64,000 nucleotides of DNA from Geomonas silvestris (GCF_014193515.1 NZ_BLXX01000011.1:148084-212083), one strand, 5' to 3'; shown: positions 36,016 through 45,216, numbered from the stretch's first letter. The notes: generated by a model not told the origin, from the sequence alone. Numbers and translations: made by a program.

Positions 36016-36311
36016 GGTACATGTACCTCCGTAGTCACGTCATTTACGATGTACACCGTCTTGAGCACCACGGTTACACCATTTTTCTCGATTTTCACAC
36101 GGTGCGTCCCCTCGCCGATCTTGGACACGTTATTGTCCGAGGTGATCGCGATAGGAGCCCGGTCGTCCAGGTACAGCATGGCTTTTTCGTACTCGCCGGT
36201 AAACGAGATGATACCGTAGCTCGTTCCGGTGATGATGTTGGTGTTGCGACACGAGCAGAGCCCGATGATCAACAGCAACGCCGTCACGATTTGGATGCTT
36301 ATCTTTTTCAC
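36012..36311 (-). CDS. Small PEGA-like lipoprotein
   Basis: A 99-residue lipoprotein (MKKISIQIVTALLLIIGLCSC, lipobox LCSC). The mature part has a pattern like a PEGA beta-sandwich (AMLYLDDRAPIAI, GEGTHRVKIEKNGVTVVLK). It is inserted into an otherwise known trio of genes. The start is GTG at 36311. A run of ten G on the coding strand (36313-36322) lies exactly at the ribosome-binding position; an alternative GTG at 36326, overlapping the CsgG-like stop, would put this run inside the coding sequence. Confidence 0.72.
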   Translation of the reverse strand: MKKISIQIVTALLLIIGLCSCRNTNIITGTSYGIISFTGEYEKAMLYLDDRAPIAITSDNNVSKIGEGTHRVKIEKNGVTVVLKTVYIVNDVTTEVHVP

Positions 36312-36322
36312 GCCCCCCCCCC

Positions 36323-37279
36323 TCACTGCGAGATGTACAACTTGTCGAAATCCCGGTCGGGCAATTGCGCCCCTGATGCCGGAACACAGAGGCTCACCTC
36401 GTCATCCACGGTGGATCCGAGTGTGGTCACCACCTTGATCTTCCCTAAGCTCACCCCCGGCAGTTCGATCGGCAACCCGGTCTGCGGATTCGCGATGACC
36501 TGCCCCTTCTTATAGACGGCAAACTCGTCGTTTACCTTGATCCCCTGCGCCTTCCCACCGGCAATGATGTACTGGCCGTTGGTGAAGGAGAGCACGTAGC
36601 TCCTCCAGGGCTTGTCGAGCAGCTTGTCGATGACGTTACCGATCATCTTGGTGATCGCCGCGGAGATCGCCTTGTCGTCGAGGGTGGCGTCGTAGCCCGC
36701 CCGGCTGCCGACCCCCAGAGTCGAACCGACCTCGCTGGCCGCTTCGCCGGAGCCTTCAGTACCAAAGACCACCTGGCCGGTCTTGGTATCGACCAGCCTG
36801 ATGTTCACCTTCGCGTAGGCAGTCTGTTTCTTGGAGCGGCTGAACACTCCTACCTCGCTGGTGTCCTTTCTGCCGAACTCGGAAACGGAGCCGATGATCA
36901 GGTAGTCCGCAGGGACGTTGATGGCAGCGATCCGGCCGTGCTCCACCTCGTCCTGGACCCGGTTGAAGTCGGCACGTTCCAGCATGATGAACTTGTTGGT
37001 CTCGGTGAGTCGGGCTGCGAGGATGTCGGAAGCCTGCTTGCCGACCCGGTCCCCGTAGTTGTCCATAAGGAAGTTGTTGCCGTACTTCGTTTCGTTGGAG
37101 AACCTCGCTATCGCCACCTTGCGCTTTAAGGTCCTCGATTCGAGCTGTTGCTTGAGAGCCGGTGCTACTATAGGAGTACCGGTCCTCATATCGCCGTTTG
37201 GTTCGTTGACCACCGTCGCGGCGGCACATCCGCTCAATAGTCCAACAGCCACTAGCAAACTTAAATATTTTTGTTTCAC
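36323..37279 (-). CDS. CsgG/HfaB family lipoprotein
   Basis: A 318-residue outer-membrane-type lipoprotein, first gene of the operon. The signal is MKQKYLSLLVAVGLLSGC. The CsgG-like core is visible in KVAIARFSNETKYGNNF, ASDILAARLTETNKFIMLERAD and DYLIIGSVSEFGRKD. No curli subunit genes are nearby, so it is not part of a curli system here. The GTG at 37279 is chosen because the signal peptide starts there with GGAGGGAAAT upstream. The stop is next to the G10 tract. Confidence 0.87.
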   Translation of the reverse strand: MKQKYLSLLVAVGLLSGCAAATVVNEPNGDMRTGTPIVAPALKQQLESRTLKRKVAIARFSNETKYGNNFLMDNYGDRVGKQASDILAARLTETNKFIMLERADFNRVQDEVEHGRIAAINVPADYLIIGSVSEFGRKDTSEVGVFSRSKKQTAYAKVNIRLVDTKTGQVVFGTEGSGEAASEVGSTLGVGSRAGYDATLDDKAISAAITKMIGNVIDKLLDKPWRSYVLSFTNGQYIIAGGKAQGIKVNDEFAVYKKGQVIANPQTGLPIELPGVSLGKIKVVTTLGSTVDDEVSLCVPASGAQLPDRDFDKLYISQ

Positions 37280-37725
37280 ATTTCCCTCCTGAATCAACAA
37301 CCATCTGGACACAGCGACAAGGCGAACCAACGAGAATCATTCTTTGGGAGGAACATTTTTTTGCTTACAATTTCTTTTTTAATAAGCTTCTTTCTATTTA
37401 CCGCGCAACTTTTCTAATATTAATTTCCACTACAAAACCACCAAGACATTTAAATACAATGACAGAGAAAGTCGGCAAGTCCCGTCTCCACCAGCACAGA
37501 TCTCGCCCCCCGCATGCCGGACGATTCACCCGGCATGCCCCACTCCTTTGTTCCGTCGATTTGGCCTCTCAAGACGAATGCCATAAGGCCCGCATGACTC
37601 CGACCGGTGCTCCCCGCACTTTCCCGGGAAACGTCTCAGACTCCGGGTTGTCAGCCCCGCTGGCGCTCGGGACTACAGGCAGAGCCGTAGGACGCACCTC
37701 GGTTAATTGCGCCTGCCCGAAAAAA
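37280..37725. other. Upstream region of the lipoprotein operon
   Basis: About 120 bp at 37340-37460 is strongly AT-rich and probably holds the operon promoter; TTGCGC then 17 bp then TTATTA on the minus strand is one candidate. The rest, to 37725, has no convincing gene. Confidence 0.45.
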
Positions 37726-37755
37726 AAGAGGTTACAGCATAAGCCGTAACCTCTT
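37726..37755 (-). terminator. Intrinsic terminator after the SDR gene
   Basis: AAGAGGTTAC pairs with GTAACCTCTT around a 10-base loop. On the minus strand it is followed by eight T, so it ends transcription of the SDR gene. Confidence 0.85.
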
Positions 37756-37809
37756 CTAGCCTTCAACGATGTGTAGATGGAGACCGGGAAACCGGGCTCT
37801 TTCGGTACC

Positions 37810-38562
37810 TCAGCGCAGACCGCCGGTCACATGCAGCGTCTCGCCGGTGATGTAAGCCGCGTCGTCCGAGGCGAGAAAGACCACCGGCCCCGCGATCTCC
37901 CCGACCGTGCCGACGCGGGCCAACGGCGTGGTCGCCTCGATCCACTCGCGCATCGGCCCCTCATGGAAGCCGGCACTCTGCACCCCTTCGGTCACCACCA
38001 TGCCGGGGTTCACCGCATTGACGCGGATCTTGCGCGGCGCGAGCTCCTTGGCGAGCACCATGGTGATGGCGTCGACCGACGCCTTGGTCGCCGTGTAGAC
38101 CGCCGAATTGGCCGGGGCGATGGTCGACACGCCAGAACTTATGTTGACGATGCTCCCCCCCTTCTCGCCGAAGATGCGCGCGGCTTCCTGCGATACCAGC
38201 AAAAGTCCCAGGACGTTCAGATCGAACTGCCGGTGGAAGTGTTCCGGGGTGATCCCTTCCAGGGGGGCGAACTCGTAGACCCCCGCGTTGTTCACCAGGA
38301 CGTCCAAGGCGCCAAAGGCCTCTTTCGTCGCCTCGACCAGCCCCCGCACCTCCTCGGGTTTGGCCAGGTTCGCGTGGATGGCGACGGCCCTGCCGCCGTC
38401 TTTCACGATCTGTGCGACCACCCGGTCCGCCCCTTCCTTGCTCGAGCTGTAGTTGACGGCTACCGCGGCACCGGCTGCCGCCAGCTGCAGCGCTATCTCG
38501 GCGCCGATCCCTTTCGAAGCCCCCGTGACGAGTGCTACCTTACCCTCCAATTTTCCAGTCAT
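37810..38562 (-). CDS. Short-chain dehydrogenase/reductase
   Basis: A 250-residue classical SDR. The cofactor motif is TGASKGIG near residue 14, NNAG follows near residue 92, Ser is in IVNISSG, and the catalytic pair is YTATK. The C-terminus DDAAYITGETLHVTGG is the typical glucose-dehydrogenase/FabG-like ending. The basic residue pattern after beta-2 (NYSSSKEG) suggests NADP(H). The substrate is unknown. AAGGAGAACGATC precedes the ATG; the last codons of a small upstream ORF overlap this start. Confidence 0.93.
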   Translation of the reverse strand: MTGKLEGKVALVTGASKGIGAEIALQLAAAGAAVAVNYSSSKEGADRVVAQIVKDGGRAVAIHANLAKPEEVRGLVEATKEAFGALDVLVNNAGVYEFAPLEGITPEHFHRQFDLNVLGLLLVSQEAARIFGEKGGSIVNISSGVSTIAPANSAVYTATKASVDAITMVLAKELAPRKIRVNAVNPGMVVTEGVQSAGFHEGPMREWIEATTPLARVGTVGEIAGPVVFLASDDAAYITGETLHVTGGLR

Positions 38563-38680
38563 GATCGTTCTCCTTTTGACGGTTAGCCGTTGCGTTGTTG
38601 AGTTCCTCTTTATGCCTGGGCCATAACGCCACCACGGCAGTTATGAACCAGAGCGCCGATATCGCTAGTACCATTTTCAT
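38540..38680 (-). CDS. Possible 46-residue membrane peptide overlapping the SDR start
   Basis: The frame begins MKMVLAISALWFITAVVALW, a good single membrane segment, then PRHKEEL and a polar tail. AAGGTGA lies upstream. It overlaps the SDR start by 23 bp. The family is not recognised and expression is uncertain. Confidence 0.45.
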   Translation of the reverse strand: MKMVLAISALWFITAVVALWPRHKEELNNATANRQKENDHDWKIGG

Positions 38681-38752
38681 GACTCACCTTCTCTTTCGTT
38701 GCGGGCGCCCGGCGTTACCGCTTCCTGCGCGCCCTTTGCGACAAACTGCACG

Positions 38753-40189
38753 TTACTTCGAACCTGCGGCACCTGCCGTTGCAGGTTCGTCCGACCAGCC
38801 GCCGCCGGCTGCGGCGAAGATGTTCACCAGGTCGTTTCTCAGGCTGGCATCCGACGCCGCCAGGCTCGCCTCGGCATCCAACCGGTTGCGCACGGCGATC
38901 AACACGTCGAGCAGGCCCGTATAGCCGTTTCGGTATTGCTGCACGGCCAGATCGGCCGCCCTGCGGTTTTGCTCCACACCGTTTCTCAGCGAGGCGTTGC
39001 GGGTGGTCTCGTGCAGGTAGCTCGACAGGGCGTTCTCCATGTCGGCAAGCGCCTCCAGCACCGTCTGCTGGTAGCCCAGGAAGGCCTGCACCTGCCGGGC
39101 ATCGGCGGATGCGATGCGCGACCGGATCGCGCCGAAATTCAGCACCGGCTGGACCAGGTTGGCTCCGATACCCCACGGTGTCGCGGAAAACGGCGTCGAC
39201 GCCTGCACCCCGAAGAGGGCGGTCAACGAGATATCCGGAAAGAGCTCGGCCCTCGCCGCCTTTTCCGCCGACATGCTGGCGGCGAAGCGGCGTTCGGCCG
39301 CCCGCACATCGGGTCGCGCCGCGAGGACCTTGGCCGGCGCCGCGATCAGGATGCCGTGATCCAGGGGGCGCAGCTTTTCGGCGCCGGCAAGAAGGCTGTC
39401 CCTGGTTCCCGGGGGATGCCCCAGCAGTACGTTAAGGCGGTTACGGGCGCCGTCGTAGGCGGCCTCCAGGGCAGGCAGCAAAGCCTCCGTGGTGGAAACC
39501 TGGGCGCCGGCGCGTTGGACATCGAAATCGCTGGCAAGTGCACCCTGCATCTGCGCCCGGACCAGTTCCAAGGTCTTTTGCTGGGTCTCCAGATTCTGCT
39601 TGGTCAGGGAAAGCTGGCGCTCGCTGTTGCGCATGTCGAAGTAGTTGCGGGCCACTTCCACCAAAAGCCCCACCCTGACCGCCCGCTGGCTCGCCTCGAC
39701 CGATTCCCAGATCGCCGCTGCTTCCGCCGCGCGGGCACGGTTGCGGCCGAAAAGATCGAGCTGCCACGAGGCCTCGACGCTGGCCCCTGCGATCCCCACG
39801 GCCTGGTTACCGGTGGCGAACCCCTGGTTGCCGCGAAACGCCGTGCCGACGCCGTTTATCTCCGGGAAAAGCCGGGCCACGGCGCCGGCGCGTCCGGCCC
39901 GCGCCTCTTCCACGCGGGCCTTGGCGATCTTCAGGTTCTTGTTGTTGGTAAGCGCCTCGTCGATGAGCAGATCGAGTGTGGGGTCCCCGAAACGGTGCCA
40001 CCACCGGTGGTCGACCTCGGCGTCGGGGCTTAAGGCCAGCGCCCCCTGGTGAGCGGCGTCGGGAAGGCGGCTCCAGTCGGCAGGTGTGTCGATGCCCGGG
40101 TCGAGGTGAGCGGCCGGTCCGGCGCAGCCCGCAATAAGCGCAAGGGATAACAGCCCGAGTAAGGCGATGGCCCAGGTGATTTTACGCAT
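38753..40189 (-). CDS. RND efflux outer membrane channel (OprM/NodT type)
   Basis: A 478-residue outer-membrane factor, third gene of the efflux operon. It has a lipoprotein signal (MRKITWAIALLGLLSLALIAGC). Two similar TolC-type halves follow: LLIDEALTNNKNLKIAKARVEE and the matching SFN-type repeat in the second half (RAAERRFAASMSAEKAARAE, GQVL-like stretch YQQTVLEALADMENALSSY). It forms the exit duct for the pump. The start overlaps the pump gene stop by 8 bp, so the two are coupled. A longer start upstream lies inside the pump gene. Confidence 0.93.
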   Translation of the reverse strand: MRKITWAIALLGLLSLALIAGCAGPAAHLDPGIDTPADWSRLPDAAHQGALALSPDAEVDHRWWHRFGDPTLDLLIDEALTNNKNLKIAKARVEEARAGRAGAVARLFPEINGVGTAFRGNQGFATGNQAVGIAGASVEASWQLDLFGRNRARAAEAAAIWESVEASQRAVRVGLLVEVARNYFDMRNSERQLSLTKQNLETQQKTLELVRAQMQGALASDFDVQRAGAQVSTTEALLPALEAAYDGARNRLNVLLGHPPGTRDSLLAGAEKLRPLDHGILIAAPAKVLAARPDVRAAERRFAASMSAEKAARAELFPDISLTALFGVQASTPFSATPWGIGANLVQPVLNFGAIRSRIASADARQVQAFLGYQQTVLEALADMENALSSYLHETTRNASLRNGVEQNRRAADLAVQQYRNGYTGLLDVLIAVRNRLDAEASLAASDASLRNDLVNIFAAAGGGWSDEPATAGAAGSK

Positions 40190-43100
40190 GGTGATGTACC
40201 TTTTCCGTTCGCGTGATGCGCTTTTCCAGCGTGCGCAAAAGCACATAGAATACCGGTGTCAGAAACAGCCCGAAGAAGGTGACCCCCAGCATGCCCGAGA
40301 ACACCGCCACCCCCATGGCGTGGCGCATCTCCGCCCCCGCGCCGGAGGAGAGCACCAACGGCACCACCCCCATGACGAAAGCAAACGAGGTCATCAGGAT
40401 CGGACGCAGCCTCAGGTGCGAGGCCTCGATGGCCGCGGCCAGCGTGGTACTGCCGGCAATCTCCAGATCGCGGGCGAACTCGACGATCAGGATCGCGTTC
40501 TTGCAGGCGAGCCCCACCAGGACGAAGAGGCCGATCTGGGTGAAGAGGTTGTTTTCCCCGCCGGTCGCCCAGACCCCGAAGATGGCCGACAAAAGGCACA
40601 TCGGGACGATGAGGATGATGGTGAGCGGCAGGAACAGGCTCTCGTACTGTGCGGCCAGCACCAGGAACACCAGGAGCACGCAGATGGGGAACATGTAGAG
40701 CGCCGTGTTGCCGGACAGGATCTGCTGGTAGGTGAGTTCCGTCCACTCGAAGCTCATCCCCTTGGGGAGGGTTTCCTCGAGCAGCTTCGTTATCGCCGTC
40801 TGTGCCTGGATGGAGGAGACCCCCGGCGCCGGCCCGCCGTTTAGATCTGCGGACCGGAAACCGTTGTAGCGCATGGCGTTGTCGGGACCGGTGGTTTCCG
40901 AGACCTTGAGGAGCGAGCCGAGCGGAATCATGCGTCCCTCGAAGTTCCTGGTATGCAGGTTCAGGATGTCGTCCTGCCTGGAGCGGAACTCCCGGTCGGC
41001 CTGGGCGATCACCTGGTAGGTGCGCCCGAATTTGTTGAAGTCGTTCACGTACAGGGAGCCCAGGTAGATCTGCATGGTATCGAAGACGTCCTGCACGTCG
41101 ACCCCCAGTTGCGAGGCTTTGGTACGGTCCAGGTCGGCGAAGAGCTGGGGCGTCGAGACGTTGTAGCTGGTGAACACCCTCGAGAGCTCGGGGGTCCGGG
41201 CCGCCTTCGCCTGCACCGCCTTCATCGCCTGGTTCAGCGCTTCGTACCCCTGGTCGGTCCGGTCTTCGACCTGGAGCTTGAACCCCCCGATGGTGCCCAG
41301 CCCCTGTACCGGCGGCGGCGGGAAGATCGCGATGAAGGCGTCCTTCATGCCGGCGTATTTCTGCTGGAGCCGCTGGGAGATCGCGATCCCGGAGAGCTCC
41401 TTGGCCTTGCGCTGTTCGAAGGGCTTGAGCGACACGAAGACGATCCCCGCCGAGGGGCTGTTGATGAACCCGTTGATGGAGAGGCCGGGAAAGGCGATGG
41501 CGCTCTCGACCCCGGGCTCCTTGAGCGCCAGATCGGTCATCTGACGGATCACCGTCTCGGTGCGGTCGAGCGTGGCGCCGTCGGGCAGTTGCGCGAAGCT
41601 CACCAGGTACTGCTTGTCCTGGGTGGGGACGAACCCGGACGGCACCCGGGCGAAACCGAGATAGGTCGCCCCCAAAAGCACGAGGTACACGAAAACGGCG
41701 GCGCTTTTGCGTCCCAGGATGCCGGTTACCCCGCTGCTGTAGCGGCTCGAACTTCTCGCGAAGAAGCGGTTGAAGACTGCGAAGAAGCGCCCGAGGACCC
41801 GGTCCATGGCCCGGGTCAGCCGGTCCTTGGGGGCGTCGTGCGCCTTTAGCAGGGTCGCGGAAAGGGCCGGCGAAAGCGTGAGCGAGTTGAACGCGGAAAT
41901 CACGGTGGATATGGCGATAGTGAGGGCGAACTGCCGGTAGAATTGCCCGGTCAGGCCGCTTATGAAAGCGATCGGCACGAATACGGCACACAAGACGAGC
42001 GCTATGGCGATAATCGGCCCGGTCACCTCGCGCATCGCCTTGACCGTCGCGTCCCGGGGCGACAGCCCGCTCTCGATGTTGCGCTCCACGTTTTCCACCA
42101 CCACAATCGAGTCGTCGACCACGATCCCTATGGCCAGGACCAGGCCGAAGAGCGACAGGGCGTTGATGGAGAAGCCGAAGAGGAGCATGACGCCGAAGGT
42201 CCCGATGATGGAGACCGGCACGGCAAGCAGCGGAATGATCGAGGCCCGCCAGGTCTGCAGGAACAGGATGACCACGATCACCACCAGCACCACGGCTTCC
42301 AAGAGGGTGTGGACCACGGCCTTGATGGAGTCGCGCACGAAGACCGTCGGGTCGTAGGCGATGCTGTAATCGAGCCCCTCGGGGAAGTTTTTCTTCAGCT
42401 GCGCCATGGTACTGCGGACCCTGTCCGAGATCTGGATGGCGTTCGAGCCGGGCGACTGGAAGATCGGGATGGCGACGGCCGGCTTGTTGTTCAAAAGCGA
42501 GCGCAGTCCGTACTGCGAGGCGCCGATCTCCAGCCGGGCGATGTCCTTAAGGCGCGTGACCACCCCGTTGTTGCGCTTGACGATAATCTCCGAGAACTGG
42601 CTGGGATCCGTCAGACGTCCCTGCGCGTTGATGGGGAGCTGCAGCTCCACCCCCTTTTGGTAGGGAGGGCCCCCGATGACCCCGGCCGCGACCTGCACGT
42701 TCTGGCGGCGGATGGCGCTTACCACCTCGTTCGCGGTCATGCCGCGCTCGGTCACCTTTTGCGGATCCAGCCAGATGCGCATCGCGTAATCGCCCGAGCC
42801 GAAGAGCTGCACGCTGCCCACCCCTTCGATCTTCGCGAGCTGATCCTTTACGTTGAGCAACGCGTAGTTGCGCAGGTAGAGCATGTCGTAGCGCTCGTTG
42901 GGCGAGTTGAGGTGCACGACCATGGTCAGGTCCGGAGAGCTCTTCACGGTCGTAACGCCCAGCTGGCGGGTAACTTCCGGCAGCCGCGGCAGGGCCTGGT
43001 TCACGCGGTTTTGCACCAGCTGCGTCGCCAGATTGGGGTCGGTGCCCAGCTTGAAGCTCACGGTAAGGGTCAGGGTGCCGTCGCTGGCGGCCTGCGAGTT

Positions 43101-43340
43101 CATGTAGAGCATGTTCTCGACGCCGTTGATCTGCTCCTCGAGCGGCGTCGCCACGGTCTCGGCGATGATCTTCGGGTTGGCCCCGGGAAACTGGGCCTTG
43201 ACGATCACCGACGGCGGCACCACCTCGGGATATTCCGAGATCGGCAAGAGGAACATGGCGACGAGACCGGCGAGGAGTATGACGACCGATATCACGCCGC
43301 CGAATATGGGGCGGTCGATAAAAAACTTTGAAAGATTCAT
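40182..43340 (-). CDS. RND family multidrug efflux pump (AcrB/MexB type)
   Basis: A 1052-residue inner-membrane proton antiporter of the hydrophobe/amphiphile (HAE1) class. The N-terminus MNLSKFFIDRPIFGGVISVV is typical; TM4 has the proton-relay aspartates in GIVVDDSIVVVENVERN, and TM10 has the conserved Lys in GLACKNAILIVEFARDLE. The large periplasmic loops and twelve membrane segments are at the usual places and the length is standard. It works with the adaptor upstream and the channel downstream. The HAE1 assignment makes drugs or solvents likely substrates rather than metals. Confidence 0.96.
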   Translation of the reverse strand: MNLSKFFIDRPIFGGVISVVILLAGLVAMFLLPISEYPEVVPPSVIVKAQFPGANPKIIAETVATPLEEQINGVENMLYMNSQAASDGTLTLTVSFKLGTDPNLATQLVQNRVNQALPRLPEVTRQLGVTTVKSSPDLTMVVHLNSPNERYDMLYLRNYALLNVKDQLAKIEGVGSVQLFGSGDYAMRIWLDPQKVTERGMTANEVVSAIRRQNVQVAAGVIGGPPYQKGVELQLPINAQGRLTDPSQFSEIIVKRNNGVVTRLKDIARLEIGASQYGLRSLLNNKPAVAIPIFQSPGSNAIQISDRVRSTMAQLKKNFPEGLDYSIAYDPTVFVRDSIKAVVHTLLEAVVLVVIVVILFLQTWRASIIPLLAVPVSIIGTFGVMLLFGFSINALSLFGLVLAIGIVVDDSIVVVENVERNIESGLSPRDATVKAMREVTGPIIAIALVLCAVFVPIAFISGLTGQFYRQFALTIAISTVISAFNSLTLSPALSATLLKAHDAPKDRLTRAMDRVLGRFFAVFNRFFARSSSRYSSGVTGILGRKSAAVFVYLVLLGATYLGFARVPSGFVPTQDKQYLVSFAQLPDGATLDRTETVIRQMTDLALKEPGVESAIAFPGLSINGFINSPSAGIVFVSLKPFEQRKAKELSGIAISQRLQQKYAGMKDAFIAIFPPPPVQGLGTIGGFKLQVEDRTDQGYEALNQAMKAVQAKAARTPELSRVFTSYNVSTPQLFADLDRTKASQLGVDVQDVFDTMQIYLGSLYVNDFNKFGRTYQVIAQADREFRSRQDDILNLHTRNFEGRMIPLGSLLKVSETTGPDNAMRYNGFRSADLNGGPAPGVSSIQAQTAITKLLEETLPKGMSFEWTELTYQQILSGNTALYMFPICVLLVFLVLAAQYESLFLPLTIILIVPMCLLSAIFGVWATGGENNLFTQIGLFVLVGLACKNAILIVEFARDLEIAGSTTLAAAIEASHLRLRPILMTSFAFVMGVVPLVLSSGAGAEMRHAMGVAVFSGMLGVTFFGLFLTPVFYVLLRTLEKRITRTEKVHHHA

Positions 43341-43465
43341 GACTAGGCTCTTTCGGATCTGCTCCGCGTGACGGATATGCCCCGATGCTGATGGGTGAAT
43401 GCGGCCGGACGACCCGGTCTTAGGAAATCTCTCCGGCCGGGACCCACGTGCCCCGACCGGACCGG

Positions 43466-44668
43466 CTACTTGGCCGCAGCCAACGCGGCACCGGAGCCAA
43501 GAGGCACCGCTTTCGCCTGTACGGGCTCGCCGGGTTTTACATGCTGCAGCCCGTCGACGATCACCCGGTCCCCGCGCGCAAGCCCCGCCAGGACGATGCG
43601 ATGTCCCTGGGCCTGCTGTCCGAGATCCACCTCGCGGTAGACGACCTTGCCGTCGGCGCCCACCAGGTAGACGAACTTCTTACTCTGGTCGCTGCCCACC
43701 GCCTGTTCCGGCACCAACAGCACCTCTTTCGCGCCGCTGCTCGCCAGTCGCACCTTGGCGAACATCCCCGGCACCAGTCGGCCGTCGCTGTTGGCGAACC
43801 TGGCGCGGGCGCGGATGGTGCCCGACGACGAGTCGATGCGGTTGTCGAAGCTGTAGATGGTCCCCTTGTAGGGGTGCCCAGCGTCCCCCTGGACCGCCAA
43901 CTCGACCTCTATCCGGTCTTCCTTGTCGCGCGACGCGGCGGGGGTGCGGAAATTCTGCATGTAGGTCTGCTCGTCCACCTCGAAATCGACGTAGATCTCG
44001 TCCTTCGACACGACCGAGCAGAGTACCGGCGCGCCGGCACCGGCCTGGACCCGGTTCCCCAGGGTTATTTCCGCCCGGCTGACGCGTCCTCCGATGGGCG
44101 CCTTGACGAAGGCATGGTCTAAGTCGATGCGGGCCTGCTTTAACTCCGCCTCGGCCCCCAGGATTGCGGCCTGGGCCACACGGCTTGCGTTGGCACGCTC
44201 ATCGAAGACCCGTTGCGCGATGGCCTGCGTCTTGATCATGTTGGCGGCGCGATCCAGTTCGGTGCGGGTAAATTCGCCGTTGGCCTTCGCCGATACGAGG
44301 TTGGCTGCGGCCTTCGCTACTGCCGCCTCGTAGGGGCTCGGATCGATAACAAACAGGACGTCGCCCGCCTTGACCAGTTGGCCGTCCCTGAAGCGCACGC
44401 CGGTGATCCGGCCGCTCACCTCCGGGCGGATCTCCGCGGATTCCACCGCATGCATGCGCCCCGAGAACTCGGACCAGATGCGCACCTGTTGCGGCTCGAC
44501 GGCAACCACGTTCACCTGTGGCGCGGGAGCGGGGGGCGGGGCTACCTGCGCGTCGGCCCTGGTCGCGATATGGTAAAATGCAGTAACCGCCAGCGAAAGC
44601 ACCGCGAGGGTCCCCACGCCCAGGAGTACCGCCCTCCTTTTTGCCAAACTCGTCGTATTTTTAAACAT
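43466..44668 (-). CDS. RND efflux periplasmic adaptor (membrane fusion protein)
   Basis: A 400-residue adaptor linking pump and channel, first gene of the operon. An N-terminal membrane segment (AVLLGVGTLAVLSLAVTAFYHIA) anchors it. The barrel-sandwich lipoyl halves are EIRPEVSGRITGVRFRDGQLVKAGDVLF and ADLDHAFVKAPIGGRV-type strands, with a helical hairpin between. The ATG at 44668 with GGGG upstream is preferred to a further upstream ATG at 44728. A 125-bp gap separates it from the pump gene. An Rrf2-type operator lies 70 bp upstream. Confidence 0.92.
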   Translation of the reverse strand: MFKNTTSLAKRRAVLLGVGTLAVLSLAVTAFYHIATRADAQVAPPPAPAPQVNVVAVEPQQVRIWSEFSGRMHAVESAEIRPEVSGRITGVRFRDGQLVKAGDVLFVIDPSPYEAAVAKAAANLVSAKANGEFTRTELDRAANMIKTQAIAQRVFDERANASRVAQAAILGAEAELKQARIDLDHAFVKAPIGGRVSRAEITLGNRVQAGAGAPVLCSVVSKDEIYVDFEVDEQTYMQNFRTPAASRDKEDRIEVELAVQGDAGHPYKGTIYSFDNRIDSSSGTIRARARFANSDGRLVPGMFAKVRLASSGAKEVLLVPEQAVGSDQSKKFVYLVGADGKVVYREVDLGQQAQGHRIVLAGLARGDRVIVDGLQHVKPGEPVQAKAVPLGSGAALAAAK

Positions 44669-44737
44669 CGCTTTTCCCCTCTCTGAGAACTTCGTGGTCG
44701 ACCCGATGCATTTAGTCCGGGCCGGCATAGGTTCAAT

Positions 44738-44758
44738 TTGTTATTTTAAAAGAAACAA
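44738..44758 (-). promoter_or_regulatory. Operator-like palindrome upstream of the efflux operon
   Basis: Imperfect 21-bp palindrome: TTGTTA, three bases (TTT), then TAAAAGAAACAA on the plus strand. It matches 18 of 21 positions in the site at 45217-45237. It is the probable binding site of the Rrf2-type regulator. Confidence 0.7.
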
Positions 44759-44788
44759 TTTCTTACAAAAAAAAAGACGCAGTGCTCC

Positions 44789-45214
44789 CTAGGTTCCTTT
44801 TTTGATCTCTTCTATCACGTCCGCCAGGGTCGTTTTGGTCAGCGTCTCCTCGAAAGAGAGCTGTACGTTCTCGAGGACCTTGTCGATCATGTGTTTGAAA
44901 CCGCAACTGACCGGGCAGAGGTTTTGGGCCGGGTACGAGTGCACGGCGAAGACCTTCGGGGCATCGACCGCTTCGTAGATGTCGAGCAGCGTGATGTCGC
45001 CGGCGGCACGTGCCAGCTGGCAGGTACCCGATTTCCCCCTCATGGTACGGACCAGGCCGGCCTTCGAGAGTTTGGACAGGATCCGCCTGACGAAACTCGG
45101 GCAAGCGTTCACGCTTCCTGCCAGGTCCGTCGAGGTGAGGTCGGCCCTGACGCCATAGCCAAGTCCCGCCATGAGGTGAATCGCAATCGAGAATTGTGTG
45201 TTGTTCGCTGACAT
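44789..45214 (-). CDS. Rrf2 family transcriptional regulator
   Basis: A 141-residue winged-helix repressor. The N-terminus MSANNTQFSIAIHLMAGL and the helix-turn-helix region STDLAGSVNACPSFVRRILS are typical, as is GLVRTMRGKSGTCQLARA in the wing. The Cys in the C-terminal half are only two (LCPVSC), fewer than the three of iron-sulfur members such as IscR, so it is more like the YwnA/SaiR-type group, a tentative view. It lies directly upstream of the efflux operon, on the same strand, and its own start abuts a copy of the same palindrome, which suggests autorepression. Confidence 0.9.
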   Translation of the reverse strand: MSANNTQFSIAIHLMAGLGYGVRADLTSTDLAGSVNACPSFVRRILSKLSKAGLVRTMRGKSGTCQLARAAGDITLLDIYEAVDAPKVFAVHSYPAQNLCPVSCGFKHMIDKVLENVQLSFEETLTKTTLADVIEEIKKGT

Positions 45215-45216
45215 AT

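Noticed and set aside
36323..37279. A curli secretion channel system.
   Set aside because: Only a CsgG-like protein is present; no CsgA, CsgB, CsgE or CsgF genes occur nearby.
37459..37749. A 96-residue plus-strand open frame upstream of the lipoprotein operon.
   Set aside because: It overlaps the SDR terminator, has no Shine-Dalgarno and looks random.
41943..43331. A 462-codon plus-strand open frame opposite the RND pump gene.
   Set aside because: The product is rich in His/Gly/Asp without fold features and lies antisense to a well-supported transporter.
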